From Psettodes erumei (lineage: Eukaryota; Chordata; Actinopteri; Pleuronectiformes; Psettodidae): DNA of 64,000 bases. A program made the translations under genes and the position numbers. The stretch lies in contig JAFBJZ010000357.1 of assembly GCA_016785225.1 (NCBI GenBank), forward strand, positions 3,154,501 to 3,218,500. Reading direction: 5' to 3'. Every line of letters begins with the position of its first letter. Positions within the stretch are counted from its first letter, which is position 1. Positions 11,844 through 27,000 of this stretch are shown piece by piece. The notes beneath the pieces are model-generated. The model ran no database searches. It was not told where the DNA came from and saw only the letters and a program-made list of their open reading frames with translations.

Positions 11844-12011
11844 CACATACAAACTCATAAATATGAACCCAGACTCACAAATGACAATTCATGACATCAT
11901 GAGCATAAATATTGCAGACAATATGCATCCTCACGTGTCTGGTCACTGGAAAACTTGTTTGCACATACAGTACAAGCAGACAAGGAGGCAAAAAATAACC
12001 CTATGAACACA

Positions 12012-12088
<77 letters not shown>

Positions 12089-15000
12089 CCTGTATCCTTG
12101 TGTTGTTCCTCCATTGCTTAACTCTCTCTGCATGATCCCGGTTTTGTGTTCTAGTGTGGTAGTAATAGAGATGTAAAGTTGTCCAGTTAAGGGCATTTTT
12201 ATAGCACACATACACCTCTCAGCCACAACATTAAAACAGGTAACTGGTTTTAATGCAGCGGCTGATCAGTTTAACAGTTCCTGTTGAGAAGCTCTGCCTT
12301 ATCCTTTACACCTACATGTCGAGCCTCAGTCTTTTTGCCAGTAATATTCCGGTTGCAAAGATTTTTTTTTGTCATTTTCACAGACTGTTGTACTGTTAAA
12401 GTCATAAATTTTGCAGTGTAGATGTTTTTAAACCAACTTTACAATCGAAATATCAGACAATGACAATATAACATTGACAACAATAAATGTAGGCATGATA
12501 GTCACTGTGATGGATGACCCATCTGAACCTGGTTTCATGTCTCTGCAAGCTGAATTGTATTTCACAGTGAAATAAGTAGAAACGGATGGCTGCCTGCTAT
12601 AATGCTTTAACCTTAAATTGAAGTCCTGACCCTAAAACAAACTGCTTTTATGTCCCCAGAATGGAAGTGACTGCCCACAACATGACTGGCTCTGTGGGTT
12701 TGCCTGAAGGATAAACACACACATATGTACTAACACATACTCACATGCACAAACTAAATTGATAAAACAAAAATAACTGCAATGTCCCATCTTGTAACTG
12801 CACAGGCTTCACCTGCAATCTTGCAGAGTAATCAGCTCCGTAATTTGAACAGTAATTAGGGGGTGAATTGCCTTTCAAGACGCAGAGTACACTAACAAGG
12901 CAGAAAATGAGAAACGAGAATTACCACCTCACGGCTGTACGTCTAATAAGTAGTAATATATTGAGTCAAGACTTCATTACTCAAAGAATTGAATATATAT
13001 TTGATCATAATTAGTATATGAATTCTTGAGTATCGAATAAAAGTGTGCTTTGAGAGGTCAGTGCCTGTGATCTTTGACAGCCAACTTCTAATCAGTACAT
13101 CCTTGAGTACAAGTGAAATTTTGTGCCAAATTGGAAGAAATGGCCTCAAGGCGTTCCTGAGATATTGCAGTCACGAGAAGAGGATAGACAGATGGACAGA
13201 CAGACAGACATAATGCCTCCTACCACAGCTGTCGCCAGTGCAGAGCCATAAAAAGTGCAGAGTGGAGACTTTCCTTTTGGCAGGAACTTGTTATTTGACC
13301 TGACTCACCGGGCACAGTTTTGTTCAAAGCCTTATTAAACTGGAAAACATCAGTATCTTAACTGACCAGCTTCACCGTCAGTGAAGACGTCTTCAGTCAG
13401 ACTGCGTTTTTTTTTTTTTTTCTCTCTCTTGCAGTCTGCTGGGCTGCATCTCCAAAGAATAAAAATACCCTGTAGCATTTTAAAAGAGCAGCACTGAGCA
13501 CAATCCTGACAAGAGAGGGCAACGCCAAGTGTAATAGGTTAAAATGAACAAACAATCTGGTTGTTTTTTTCCTCATATAACAGATACTAAACAACTAAAA
13601 TATACTGGTTGGTTTTGATATTTAGGGCATAGGACATCTCGGATACACTCAATGAGTCACAATGATAAACAGTCTCACTTTGAACTGTCACAAAACACAT
13701 ACAATATCCATGCAAACACAGAGTTAATGCATGTTCCTTGTTTGCTAAAGCAAACATCTATACTGTTGATGCTTCGGCTGCTTGTAGCAAATAAACAGAC
13801 TGCCAAGGCTTTCCAGCTGTCAAATTTGCACAACTGTGCAAGAGGAAGCTCTGCATTTAGTGAAGTCAACTGAATGGCACACATGACCGAGGCAGATGAG
13901 GGTTCAGTCCCAAGAACGCCCACGTGTCACAAGGCTCCACTTTTTCATACGTGCTCTGAGTGCCTTCATGGCAGATAATGTGAGGAGATGGGTAACCTTC
14001 CCTGTGTGTGAAATTCATGGGTATTTGTAAGCATAAACAGTGCATGTGTACTAATGAATGTGCTTTGTGTGCATTCCTGTGTAATAACTTAGAGGGAGCG
14101 CATATCTGCATGTGAGTGTGTGGAAATAAATGTGCGCCTCTGAGGTTGTGGTGGCGTTTGCGTGTTTGAGAGAACTAGCAGGTGGCAGCGTGTGTGCATG
14201 CGTGTGCGGCTGCACCTGGGAGCTCTTGATTCTCTGTGAGGATCTCTCTATGTTGGCAGGCAGACCGAAGAATGCGGGTCTGTCGTCCTCTGGGAGATTC
14301 TCTATTACGCTGCGGTAGTCCTGGGAACACACACAGACACGTGCGGGTCACACACAGAGAAAGGCAGCACACACGCACAAAACAGAGCGCGAGTGAGTGG
14401 CGAAGATGTAAGCATACTGCCTATATTTGGACCTAAAGTCACGCCTTCAAAACTGAGGTGTTAACTGAGAGCTAAGCTACTTTGCTACATGTGAGTGTGG
14501 GCTGAATATTGTCTTTAATTAGCCGTGTTGTTGGTTTGGTCTGATGCTGTTTCTGTGGCACTATTCATTTGACACAAAAAGTACTCCCACTTACTACTGA
14601 CTGTTGAATAGCTCCAACTCTAACAAATAGATTTCCATATTGATTTCTTTTGCTCACCAAATGGTCTCTCAATTGCTCTGCAGTATACTAACCTCTTCTA
14701 ACAGGACTTCAAATGAACAGGCATCTAATAAACAGTGTTGAGCATATACATATAGCCAGCTGTTTTTTTTTTCTTTCGTGTATACAAAGCTGCATCCACA
14801 GAATAAACTATATGCAAAACAATAGGAGAGTAAAACGAATTAAGTAAACTAATGGCATCTATTTGCAGGGGCTACTTTATAAACCAACTTCAAATGAAGC
14901 TAACACGACACTGACTAATGATGTTTCAACACTGACCAAACCACATACACAAAACCTGGTCACCTGGGAAGCATTAATCCAGTGCGATTTCTTTGAATTG

Positions 15001-18000
15001 TTTTTGCTTCTTTGCTAATACACCTAGGACCCTTAGAGTGTGCATATAATACATTGCACCTTAAACTTTTCTGTACAAAAAGCATTTTTGCTATTTTTTT
15101 CCCCTCTGTAGCTAGAAATACTTCCTTGAACTTGTTTAAGAGCCCGTCATACAGCACCTATGCCTGCAACCCTTAGGTTTTGTGCTTGCCAACTGCATGC
15201 GTTCCGCCGCTGCGTCATCCTGGCAACCTACCAATACGGCGCAAGAGTTGGGGAGGCTGATCTGAGGTGGAAAGACGCGTGTTCCCCCTCTGCTCTTTCT
15301 CTGACCCGCGGAGAGGAGACGCACAGAGAAGAACTGCTCAAGGTAAGAACGCAAGATGCGAAGGTCAGAGGGGTTGTCGATGCGCCCACCATAGATGGCG
15401 CTCTCCAACAGGCCGTGGACGAACTCCCACTGGAAAGGCTTGCCACCTTGGAGATACCAAGACACACAGACACGTAAAGAAAGCCCAGAGTGTGCACAGA
15501 GGAAAACAAGTGTGCTGACACACATAGACACATACTGTATGCATACTGCATTGAAATGCAAATGCTTAGTAGTTGGGGTCGTGCTCTGTCGGGGTGGTGT
15601 TAATTAAAGAGGTGGCTGATTGAAGAGCCCACAGATCCCAGCTCTCATTACTGTGTACGCTGCAGTGGCGAGCCGTAGAGCTGTCCACTGCTTTAGCTCT
15701 CTTACCTTCGAAAAGCCTGTCGATAATCTCAAATCCAGCACGGAGATCCGACAAGGAAAACTCATAGAACTTAGTCCAACCCTGGGAGAAGCAAAGAGGA
15801 GGGGGCACAAGGACAAAATCAGCAGCGTATTCATTTCACTGCTTGTACAAAGTGACAACATGTTGAGAATTATCGGGTTATTTGGAGAATTTGTCAGGGC
15901 AGCAGATGGCATTCAAATCTGACAACTTTTCTTTTTCTCATCTATTTCCTTCAGCTTCTTCTTCTTGATATTACAACTCCCGCCTGTGAGCATAGTCTAA
16001 ATCAACATGACTGCCATATTTCTCTACCTTAGAGATGGACTCCTGCGCATTACTCAGTGCAGAATGGGTTGTAAGTCAATTTACCTTTCAACTGATTAAA
16101 TGTACAGGGTGAGAATCCGTGTGCCTCACCTCATCCACTCACTGCTGCCATGGGTGGATGAGGTGAGAGGTGGGGGAGAACTGGGTGGGCGTGTTCTCTC
16201 TGAATGATTTAGTGTACGCTGTTGTATGGTCAGTAATTGTGTGCTTTTGTTTTTGTATTCACTGAGTGCGTTGGGGCAGGTTTCTTCTATTTGATGAATG
16301 TGCTGCAGATTGCACTCATGCATGTGCGCATTTGTATGTACCGGAGCTTTGTTCCAATAAAGCTTTAAAGGCTGCGTTTTAAAAAATACCTGTGTCTGTG
16401 TGGACTAGGCCTGAGTGAGCACTTTCGGCTGCTGCAGTGGTTCCACACGTTCTCCTTTGATAATGCTGTACAATATCTTACATGTGAAAACCTGTCCAGG
16501 ACTCCTGTTCTCTCTTTCTGCCCTTTGTTTCATTCTCTCTTTCTCAATGTCTCTTCCTGTCTTTTTAAATGAAGTGCTCTTTGCACAGGCATGTAAAAGG
16601 GATGAAAACCAGGAGGGAATAAATGAGAAGAGGAGCAAGGATGGTAGGTGAAGTGAGAAGGGAGTGAGTGGAGTGAAGAGGAAGGAGCTGTGACTGCTTC
16701 AGTAATTAAGCGATCATGTTCTTGGATGAGAAACAACATTACCCTCTCAAATGAAAACATTTACCGGAGATTCAGCGATTGGAGTGGGGTGGGGGCAACA
16801 GCAGCTAGGCAGGAGAGTCGGTATATGTATGTCTGCTGTCATTGCAGACATATCTTACTGCTGGATGAGACAGACCACGCTGAGGAATCACTGAAGTACA
16901 CACTGAGACGAGTCGCAGTGCATCACTGCTACACACTGTTAACCAAATTTTAAAAGCAACTGTTTCAGGCGTCAAGTGGAGACATGACACAGCAAACCGT
17001 AGCATTTATTCAAGTAATTTTGCCCCTGTTAAAATGTGATGAACAAAAGCCAGAGATTGAAGAAGCTTTATTTAGTGATCTTAAAAACTTCCTTCAAAAG
17101 GTTGTCATGTAAGAACATGAGAGCAAAATGGGATTATGTGATTTTCTTTGAATCATGTTGTGCCAGGTTTTGAAAGAACAAGTAGCTACTGGCTCATGGA
17201 TATCCGTGTCTGACTGGCTGATTCTCAATAAGGTAGATGTGAGTGCACCCTCAAGGGTAAAATGAGCACTTGACGCCAAAAACTGGGGTAGTTATGAAAA
17301 GATCTACTTTGCTTGTGAAGTGTCTAAACAAACCAGTACATGCCCCTGTCACACACACAGCATCAATGGTAATTAGGGACTGGACCGGAGCTCAAAACAG
17401 ACCACTTCACACAAAAGGTGTCCAGTCATGCCGGGAAGTCGAGGTATGTCCTGCCAGTCCCCACAGCCACAGTGAAACTCCGGCTGTCGTATAGTGTGCG
17501 AGCCGTGATAATCGTGTGAATATCCTCAAAGGCGTTCGCAGTGTTGACCTCGGGTGTATGAAACGTCGTGTGTGAAAGAAAAGATCTGCCCGCCGTATAA
17601 CCTCTCACCTCTGCACCTCATTGTCAGTTTCCGAATGTTGAAACTGAAATGGTCTGACACATATGACATGAAGAGGATGAGGAGGCAGAGAAGTGTGCAG
17701 CTATTTCCATGGGCATTTAAAAACATTTCTAAAATCCATTTACATAGTGATTTTTTATGTGTCAGTGATGAGGTTAATCATAATCTTCAGTTTAAACCGT
17801 ATCCTCAGTGACTTACAACAGCAACTACAAGGGATTTTTTTGATGCAGAAATGATGCAATTCCATTTTGTTAATCACGTCTTTAGGACATGAGCGTCCCG
17901 AGAGTCTAATAGCTCAGGCTCCTGCTGGCATCATTTCCCTCAAAGTCTTCGATTTGTTAACCTGATATTTTGTGCTAATTTGTCACTGCCTTTGGTTTCA

Positions 18001-21000
18001 ACAGAGAAAATGAATCAGTTTTTCTCTATAGGGATGCAGATGATGTCATTATTTATAACCTCTGTCCTGTTATGTAAAGGTGATTTATCATCAGAGCTGT
18101 AGTTAGAATGAAGAAATACTGTGTTTAGTTTCCAAACATTATGAGATGATTCTTGCACTGGTAAACTTTGACTTATTTACAGCTCTATTGAGGCCAAGTT
18201 CCACTTCAGTTTAAAAACAATCACTTGCAGTGGATCAGTGAAATCTATCTTCAGTTGACACCTACAATATGTCTCCATTTTAAAATCCCTTTCCAGTTTC
18301 TGACATCATAGGACTTGTGCTTGAAATGCTTATGTTGTCTGAAAATTAGAGGGAACAGGAGGGAAATCTCTCTGCTCCCTGTGATCCTGCTGGACTTGAA
18401 ATTGCAAACCCTTTAGTGAAAACGGGTTTCAATAAAGGGGTCGCAAGGGGAAAGTATCAGGTGAGGGGACTGCTTGAAAACCTCACTAATGTGAGGGCTG
18501 TTCTTTGCATTGCGTTTTGCGCAGCAAGTCTTATCTTCACAGTTGCACACACAAACCGAGCCATACATACACACACGCGGACTTTGCCAGAAGCACAGCA
18601 CAAAGAGCAAACGTTTGCTTCGCTGGTCAGTCAGGACAAAGAAATCTGATCTCTGTGTTATTTTTCTTTTTAACCTTTCTGTGGCTGGCCATGTACAACC
18701 TACGACATGTAACCTCCTCCTTGCATCCCTGTGTTTGTGATCCATGGCATTTTTGTCAAACATTAACTGCCGAGGAACTATATTATACACATATTATATG
18801 CACTAAATATATATTATAAATACAAAATGAGTATGAACTGTTTTAGTAACATGTGGGTAAACACATGTTTGGGTTTTATATGTGAAAACTACCAAGAAGC
18901 TTGTTACTTAGGCAGGGCAGGTTATGTATCTACATGTGACAGCAGTTAATGCTCGTAGCATTCATGCAAACGTTCCAACCCAGCAGCAGTGGATTGTCTG
19001 TTTGTGCTGTTCAGCTCTGCATCGAGATGAATAGCAGCATTTGAACAAGTGTTGTGTCTCTCCACTGCCACGGTCATTTGGATTTCTCGTCCTGAGATGA
19101 AACTGCAGAACGATGACCCCTCTGGGTCCATGCTGTTTGTGTATGTTACCTGAGGTATGTAGTTGCGCCTCTCTTGGCAGACAGCGTGGAACCAGGCCAG
19201 ACAGAACAGAGACTGAGCTCTGGTCAGGATGCCTCCTACACATAAACAATAAGCAGCTTGTCACAACCCAACTCATTAAAACGCAGTAATACATCATTAT
19301 CCAAGTGTCTGTGTCTCATACCCCTTGAGCACAGCAAGTCATTTTTGTATTATTCATTAAACAAAACAGAACAGGGAGGACTGAAAGGAGAATTGAGTAT
19401 GCTGCACTCTGCTATGGATCATTTGGACATTTTGGACAGTTGTAGTCATTTGCTGCTGTCCATTTCACTCACTAGGGTGTCTAATAATTATACTCTGGTA
19501 TCATTACTAGTGATTAAAGTAAGACATCCCATTTCATATGAAAGAAATGTGTGGAAATCCCTTTAGTGTAAATGAAAACAAAGCACAAATTCCTGAAGCT
19601 TAGTGCCAGCTCATTAACTGCAGCTCCTTGTTAGCGGTCTCAAAAGGCTGACGCAGAAGATCAACTCAGAGACGTAGGATGCACTGTAAGATAATCATTC
19701 CTGAAAAAAAGACAAAGCGGAGACGTGTCCACTAATTTGAGCATTATTTAAAATGTTTTCGTCGTCGCTCAGAAGAAGAGCAAACAAGTGTGAAGCACCT
19801 TCTAATTGAAGAAAAGATTTTCGGACGTTCCTTAATGAAATGAACCAAGCTTTGATTGTAGAGGAGAGGAGAGGAGAGAAGAGCTAACCTTTACTGATCT
19901 GCTCAGGAGTCCAGGACTCATATGTTCGAAGCAGATTCTTCTTCAACCCGGGAGGAGCCTGGAGATGAGAAAAGAAAAGGGGCAGACACACAGGCGGTCA
20001 AGGGACAAGATAAGGAAGAAAGGACGGGTTTTATTATGATGACATCTTTGTCACTGAGTGTTCAATGCCAGTTTAAACTGCAAGGTCGACACATAGTCCT
20101 GTCTTACAAGCACAGAAAACAGCCAGGCATGGAAACATGTCTGAAAGACGTCTCTGCCGAATGGTACGGTGGAATAAGACATGCTGGATCCAGGATCTCC
20201 TGTTTACTCGACGGAACCTTTAACAAACAAAGCAACAGCAGCTAATAGTTTGAAGCTGCAAAGTAAATAAAATGCCACAGTGAATGCTCTATACCCGAGC
20301 CTTTGTGTAAAGCCTGTTGAGCAAATTGTCTCATTGAACATTTCTCATATTACTGTAACAAAAAATTATACATCAACGACAACTTAGAGACACTAAACAC
20401 GCAAGGGCAATGAAATTGCAATGAGAGGCCTGAAGCTGTTTTATGGATACAAAAGACTGCCTGTTGTTGAAGTCATTTCAACAGTGTCCCTGAGAGTTAT
20501 AACTATATTCTATGAATAGGCTGAGAAAGCATTGTTTGGTCAGGGTTGGATGCCCAATAGTGAGTACACAGAGTGCTCATTTATACAAACAACCAACAGA
20601 CCGTGTGTGTGTGTATGTGTATATATAAATGCTGCATTCCCATGTCCCACTGTACTGTGGTTGGTACATACTGTAACTCTGAGCAGACCCCTGAACATTT
20701 GATCCCTCTGGCAACAATATGCTCTGTTTATGATAGAAACAATGAGTATACATGGAGAGCAGTTCGCACATCATCAGCTTTGCTGAACATTTGGTACCTC
20801 CATCTGGCGGTTTTGATATACACACACAGCCAATTATACATATGTACTATATTTGCAAAATGCACCACATATGTTATCAACTGAAGCAGATGAAATGAGT
20901 TTGCAAGGTGCTTACTTTCACTAGACGCTCGCTTCTTTGTCTTATGCATCCGCACGCAGTGTGAAGTTTCTGCTTGTGCCTCACTCAAGGTTTGTCTTAT

Positions 21001-24000
21001 GCTTTGCATGAACAATTCATTTCACCTTTTCGTCACATGAAGCTGCTGCATTCTGGTTGTATTTTCACTGGGAATACATTTATAGAATTTAATATTAGCT
21101 GTATGAAAAAGCTGAGCTGTTGGTTTACACTTTAAAGTCTAATGCCCCGCCAGTCGTGCCCAGGCGGCACAACACATATTTACTGTCAGGGTCTTTAACA
21201 CTTAACTGCGACGGGGAGGCGTGTGTGAGAGAAGTGTGTGTGCTTGGTGTTTGGGGTTGGGTGGAGGAGCCATGGTCGCTGCGATATGACTGTCTGCGGG
21301 TCGGTTATTGAGTTTTTGTGAAACTGATGACCAGCATTTATTTCGAGGGTCATTGTGGAGAATCTGTCATGTTGTGTTGTGTGTGTGGTATGCGATGTCA
21401 CATGACGTTAGCTCACGTTTATTAGCTGCAACATTACTACTGCAGCGGTTTATACATCGCACATGGGTCGGCACCAATTTTTGCGGCTCAGTTCTGTTGA
21501 CAATGCATTTTTCAGTTTGTATGAATACTCTTTATCTTAGCTTTGACATATCAGTGATGACGTTTGCTCGTCCTGCAGTCCAGAAATCCTACATTCCAGT
21601 GACTTGGTTATCACTGGAGATGTGTTCAGAATGTGTGCACTGCACAGGCTTACTGTATAAAGTATGTCAGTTTAAGTTTGTCCATGAACCCAAGTGTGTG
21701 TGGGAGAAAAGAGAGAGGGGTTGTTTGTGCTGCGTGCTCGGCTGCTGAGGTGGTTAACCCCTTGAGCACGACTCCCATCAAAAACACACTGAGCACGACA
21801 GCGCGCATCACTTACACGCAAGCTACAGGCTTCTGCTTCTCCTTTGAAATGTATAGTAGGCCCATATGTGACTACACTGCACATATAGCCATTAGAGAGT
21901 ATAAAAGAAACACAGGGCTGCACTCTGTAGAGAGCAGACTGCAGCAGTCAGCCTTTGGGGAAATGAAAGGAAACGTGTGCGAAAGAAACAAATACGTATT
22001 TGAGTACAGTATGCTGCCACAGATGCATGGGTGCATGTTTGTGTGAAAAGTTGTTGCCTAACACTAAACCTGACTGTAAGCTGCTGTAGGAGTATTATGA
22101 TGTTATATACCTTTGTGCGCGTGTGTGTGTGCGTGTGCGTGTGTGTGTGTGCGTGCACCTCATAAGTGATCTTGAGGCTGGACTGCAGCAGTATCAGAGG
22201 AAATCTGGGGTGAACTTCTGCTGTGAGCCAGAGACGGAAGCCCGCTTTGGGATGCAGCACATTCAGCTCCTGTGAGAGACACACACAGTGTTTACTGCTG
22301 AGAGATTACAGCAGAAATACATATAAAAGCAGGTCTTGTGCCTTAGAGCGAACCACCAAGTTCATTCAAGTTCACACAGACGATTCTTTATTCATTTCAG
22401 AGAATATTAATGAATTTGTACTGTACTGAATGCACTTTTTAATGAACTTTTACATATCAATAACCTTCTAACAATGCCATGACTTTAGTCTAATTGAAAA
22501 TGTAACTGGACCCACACTCTGTGCCTCATATTATTATCTTTGTAAAGACAGGTGGCTATATGCAGTCAACCTTTACCTGTACAGTGTGGTTCAAAGAGAG
22601 CCAAAATTTAGACTTCTGGACCCCACGTTATCTGTCCCTTTGTCTCTCTCTCTCTCTCTCTCTCCCCTCTTTCTGCTCACTGTCTCATTTGCTGTCTCTT
22701 CATCTCAATTTCCAGCTTTCTTTCTCTCACTTCTCTTCTTACATCTCCCCCCTTTCTATCTTTGTAAAAGACTTGTGGTTAAAAATAGCACACTGGCACC
22801 TTGGGGTCTTGTGTCATCTGATTGGGAACTCACACACACTCTCATGGAGGCAAACGTGATTAAAGAAAATGCCAGAACATAGGAACTGACATCCTTCAAA
22901 GAAAAGCCCAGATTTCTCATTTTGTGTGCATGTTTGTGCATCTCTCATGTGTTGTCATCCACGATTCCACTGGAGCGAATGATTGTCTGGTGCAGGAAGA
23001 CGCAAGGCAGAGACGTTGACAGAGACGACAAAGAAGAAGAGGGAGGATAGGTGGATAAAAAAAAAAGAAAGGGAAGTCTGAGACAAGAAGAAAGACCACA
23101 TCAAAAACTACCTTTGCATTTAAATCCATCTCTACCATTCAAAGTGTGACACACAGGAATTGTCAGATCAAGTAATCTTAATCTTAGTGATATTAGAATA
23201 TCTGTGATTTTGAAAGTCGTGATAAAGAGTATTTTATCTCTTCACTGTGATTCAACTCTGCATTACATTCATCACGCTGTGACTGGCTTACAAAGGGACA
23301 TTTAGACTGACTGATAGATTGATAGACAGGTGGATCCACGAGCAGGTGGATGGGGGTCGGTGATGTGAAAAATGAGAGACAGGAAACATCACAAGTGGAA
23401 GAAAATGAGTGGACAGGGATGAGAGGACATCTGCACTGCCAACTTCAATTATGAACACTTTCCGCTCTCTTCAGTCTCTCCTCCCTCCGACTGACCAAAT
23501 GGTGCAGGGAAGGAGGGAACGACCAGGGAGACAGATGGCGAGAGGAAGATGGAAAATTTAGAAACTTCGTGGAGAGCGAGAGTTAGGCTGAGTGAGCGGA
23601 AGCAGCCACAGAAACAGAGGCAGATGTTAAAACAAAGCCCTCGATTGGTGGAATTTCCACTTGTCTGCTGAGGCTCAGTTCATCTTTTCCCGACTTCCCT
23701 CCGTTCACATCTATTGTGTTTTCTTCTTCATTCTTTCTTTCCCATGCTCCCTGCCTCCCTCGATCCCCTTGTTGCACCAGTTTTTCATTTCAAGCTCGAC
23801 TGCCGGGACCTCAACCTCAGTGGTTGCTGGGCAAAGAGCGAGACCAAGAAACAGAAAGAGAAAGGGGAACAGGGACAAAAAGACAGAAACTGATTTTTAG
23901 TCAGACAACATGAAGGGGGAGAGGTAGCTGGCATATAGAGGTGCAAGCAAATGGAGAGAGAAAGGAAGGAGAAAAGCAAAATGAAATAGTAGGAGACAGG

Positions 24001-27000
24001 AGAGAGGTGACGTGAGGAGAGTAGAGTGCAGAAGGACAAAAGTGGAAGAGGAGGGGTGTAATAAGCCGCCGTTTACGTCACACTGCGAGCACAGACAACA
24101 GGACAGGACCAGGGCACGGACATGCATGAACACACAGCCACGCAAACACACACACACAAAACGAAAAACACATACACGCTCACACACAAAGGTGAGGGTG
24201 GCGCACACGTAGACAAACATGCGGCCAATCACTGCAAACAGCTGTGCCCCCCGGTGAGATATGACCTGCTGCGGTGACACGGCCCTCAGCCGAACCACAG
24301 GAAAAGCACACGGACACAAATAAACACAAAGAAAGCGGAAGACGTGCAGCATATAAACCCCAGTTAACCTGACACAGAAACACACGAACACAACGATAGA
24401 CGCACGCAGCACGAGCAACGTGAGCAACATGAGAGACACGCATAGATCTGCACTCCTCGCGTGCAATATCCTGTGATACCAACACATATATGCGCATATG
24501 TATGTCCAGAAATAGATGAAAAAAAACACACACAGCCAAATAAACCACACACAGGGCCACGCAAGTAACAGCGCAGTCACTAATACGGGTTGACAGGTAG
24601 AATGTGTAAGCACAGGCAACAGGCAGGAGGCCATATTAGACAGGAAAATTTGAGCAGTGTGTGTGTAACAATGTTAAATTCCACAAACCTCAACCCTGTA
24701 GACCCGGGGTGTCACAGTCATTCACACAGTCAGATTCATTAGAGGGACAGATTTATTCAGACGAAACCCCAAGGGGGCCGGATTATTATTTTTTTTATTT
24801 TTTTTTTGCTGAAATGACTTTGACAGATGGATATTTAAGTTACTTGCAGATGAATTATTTCAAGTCACTCAAGAGGGCCAACAGTCAGTGGATGATAAAG
24901 TGCATGCTGACACACAGTTACAAGAAGTGGAGGAGAGAATGATCAGAATGTGTGCAGGGGATGGTAACGCAGCAAAACAACCCAGGGGAGGAGAGACGGG
25001 GCAAACGTGGAGGTAGAATCCAAACAGCAACAAACAACAACAATTATCCATAAAACAGCCTGCTCTATATGCGAGACGCGTCAACCAAACAAGAGCAAAA
25101 AGAGAACGCACCCTCCCTCCAATCATGATGAGCCTACATGTCCGCAAATGGAGTTTGAATTCTTCATTCAATTATAAATCTGATATAGTAGATAATAAAG
25201 AACAGACAGCTCTCTATACTGAGAACAAACACTACATAATAATATGATTAAAATATATATTTTTAAAAACTAAGTTATTTTTTCCTTTCCACCCTTTCCA
25301 CCCAATCCATATCTCTGACATCACGACCCTCACCAGGAGTTTTGGTCCTCTCTGAGCACTATGGAGCGATTTGCTTCTTTTTTGTTTTTAGTGAGTCACT
25401 GTCTTGTTTGTCTCACACGCACATGTATGTACACGTGGATGACGCACTACACAGTCCCGCCATGATTTCTCTGATCCACAGGTGGTGGCGGTGCACGTAG
25501 ATATGCAGCGATGCCCCAGCAGAGGTCAGGAAACACGAGACAACCCGCGAGTAAACATGGATGTAAACGATGCAGGGTTTAGAAGACTCACCGGTTTTAC
25601 TGCTGGCGTTTATGAGGGAGGAAATGCATTTGACACGCTTTTTAGAGCTGAAGGATACACACCATGTGTTTTGGTGAGTAACACTGAATGTAAAAATAAC
25701 TTGTTTGTTGAGAAGAAAACTCCACAGGGCACCTCTGAGTACAGAACATCCTCCAGGCTCCCCCTCCCACTGACCTTTCCCCTCAACCCCAACTCCACCT
25801 ACACAGCACTATGGGCTTCAGAGAATGTGAAGAAATGATATTAGACCTGTTTCACTGAAATAACATTTTAATGGATGGATTTAATCCCAGTGGCCTATTA
25901 ATTAAGCCTTGTCCTCAGACCTAGCACACTTCAGGAGACTTATATTGGATTTATTATGTAAGTTTGTGTGATTATGATCCTGTTGTTGCATCAGTGCATC
26001 CTTATTCCTACAAACTATTTCACATTTTCTCTTAATTTCCCCACCCGTGGCTACTAATGCAACTTTTGCACAAATTGCAAAATTGTGTCAAGAATATCCT
26101 GCATGAACTATAAAAACAACAAAAATCAGAAACATCTGCACGCCCACAGAGCACCTACTTTTTCCAGGAGGGGCAGCCACGCGGTGACAAGGTGAAGGTT
26201 TTTCAGGCAAAGCCAGTCCCCGTTTCTGGAACATTCTCTGAGTGTAGCTAAGGCCACATCAGCCTGTCCCTGACCCATGGAGATCTGGACAGACAGAGCA
26301 GACAGAGAGTGTGTGTGTGTGTGTGTGTGGGCAAGAAACAGAACATTTGGAACGTGAAAAATGTGATTCCACATCGTAATTTCTCAGAACTTTGGGTCAG
26401 ATGAGCTGATCCAGTAGTTTAATTCATCTCTCTCCTCAGTGTGAGAAACTATGAAATACTTATGAAAGCCAGTGACTCCTGACTAATCTGATCACAGTGA
26501 CTAATCTGACTGATATTTTTATGTGAGCGGTGTGACTTACAATAATGTTAGAGGCAGTGCAGTGGATGAAGTGCATGGATAATTGGATAAAACGCTACAT
26601 GGTCCAAAAAGAAAATCTGAATCTGAAAGTATGAGCTGATTGTGCATACAGTATGTTTGCTAAAAAGAAAAAAAAGCACAGAAAACACATGTATATTTGA
26701 AGCTGTAAATAACAACTAACGATAAGACTGTGCACTCTGGTGATATTTTTTGGCAGGAGCTCTGATCCCAGTTATTTAAAACTCCAGGAAGTGCCTTTTT
26801 GATGAAGGACGATGTCACCCAAAGCAAAGCTATGCACAGATTTCTTGCCGTCTTTAAATTTATTCCAGCTGAACAACTCCACGGGCAGACCATTATAAAG
26901 AGCTATCTCCCAAACCTGTGTTTCAACACAACATTTAACAAGCGGGAGCCCTCTCACCCCCCCATTAAGCTGCACAGTAGCCCATTGTGTAGATCTGATC

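Larger units (their letters stand above)
9576..14215. other. dync2h1 intron W42-W43 (4.6 kb)
   Basis: Holds four sizeable CA/TG microsatellites and two dispersed repeat fragments (12219-12270, 13040-13250). Open frames over the microsatellites are simple-sequence artefacts. Confidence 0.8.
22270..26158. other. dync2h1 intron W36-W37 (3.9 kb)
   Basis: Contains a (TC)n run at 22643-22664, GA-rich stretches at 22990-23100 and 23840-24060, and a possible transposon end at 24700-24785. The 245-codon minus-strand frame at 23897-24634 is low-complexity and looks like chance. Confidence 0.65.

Noticed and set aside
10022..12226. Open frames rich in VCVC, THTH or HTHT
   Set aside because: They are translations of CA/TG microsatellites in a large intron and carry no protein family signal. 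The same holds for 28536-28817, 40530-40712 and 51127-51474.
23897..24634. 245-codon minus-strand open frame, the longest in the window
   Set aside because: Cys/Val/Phe-rich low-complexity translation of a CA- and GA-rich intron stretch. It has no recognisable domain and no fit to dync2h1 phase.
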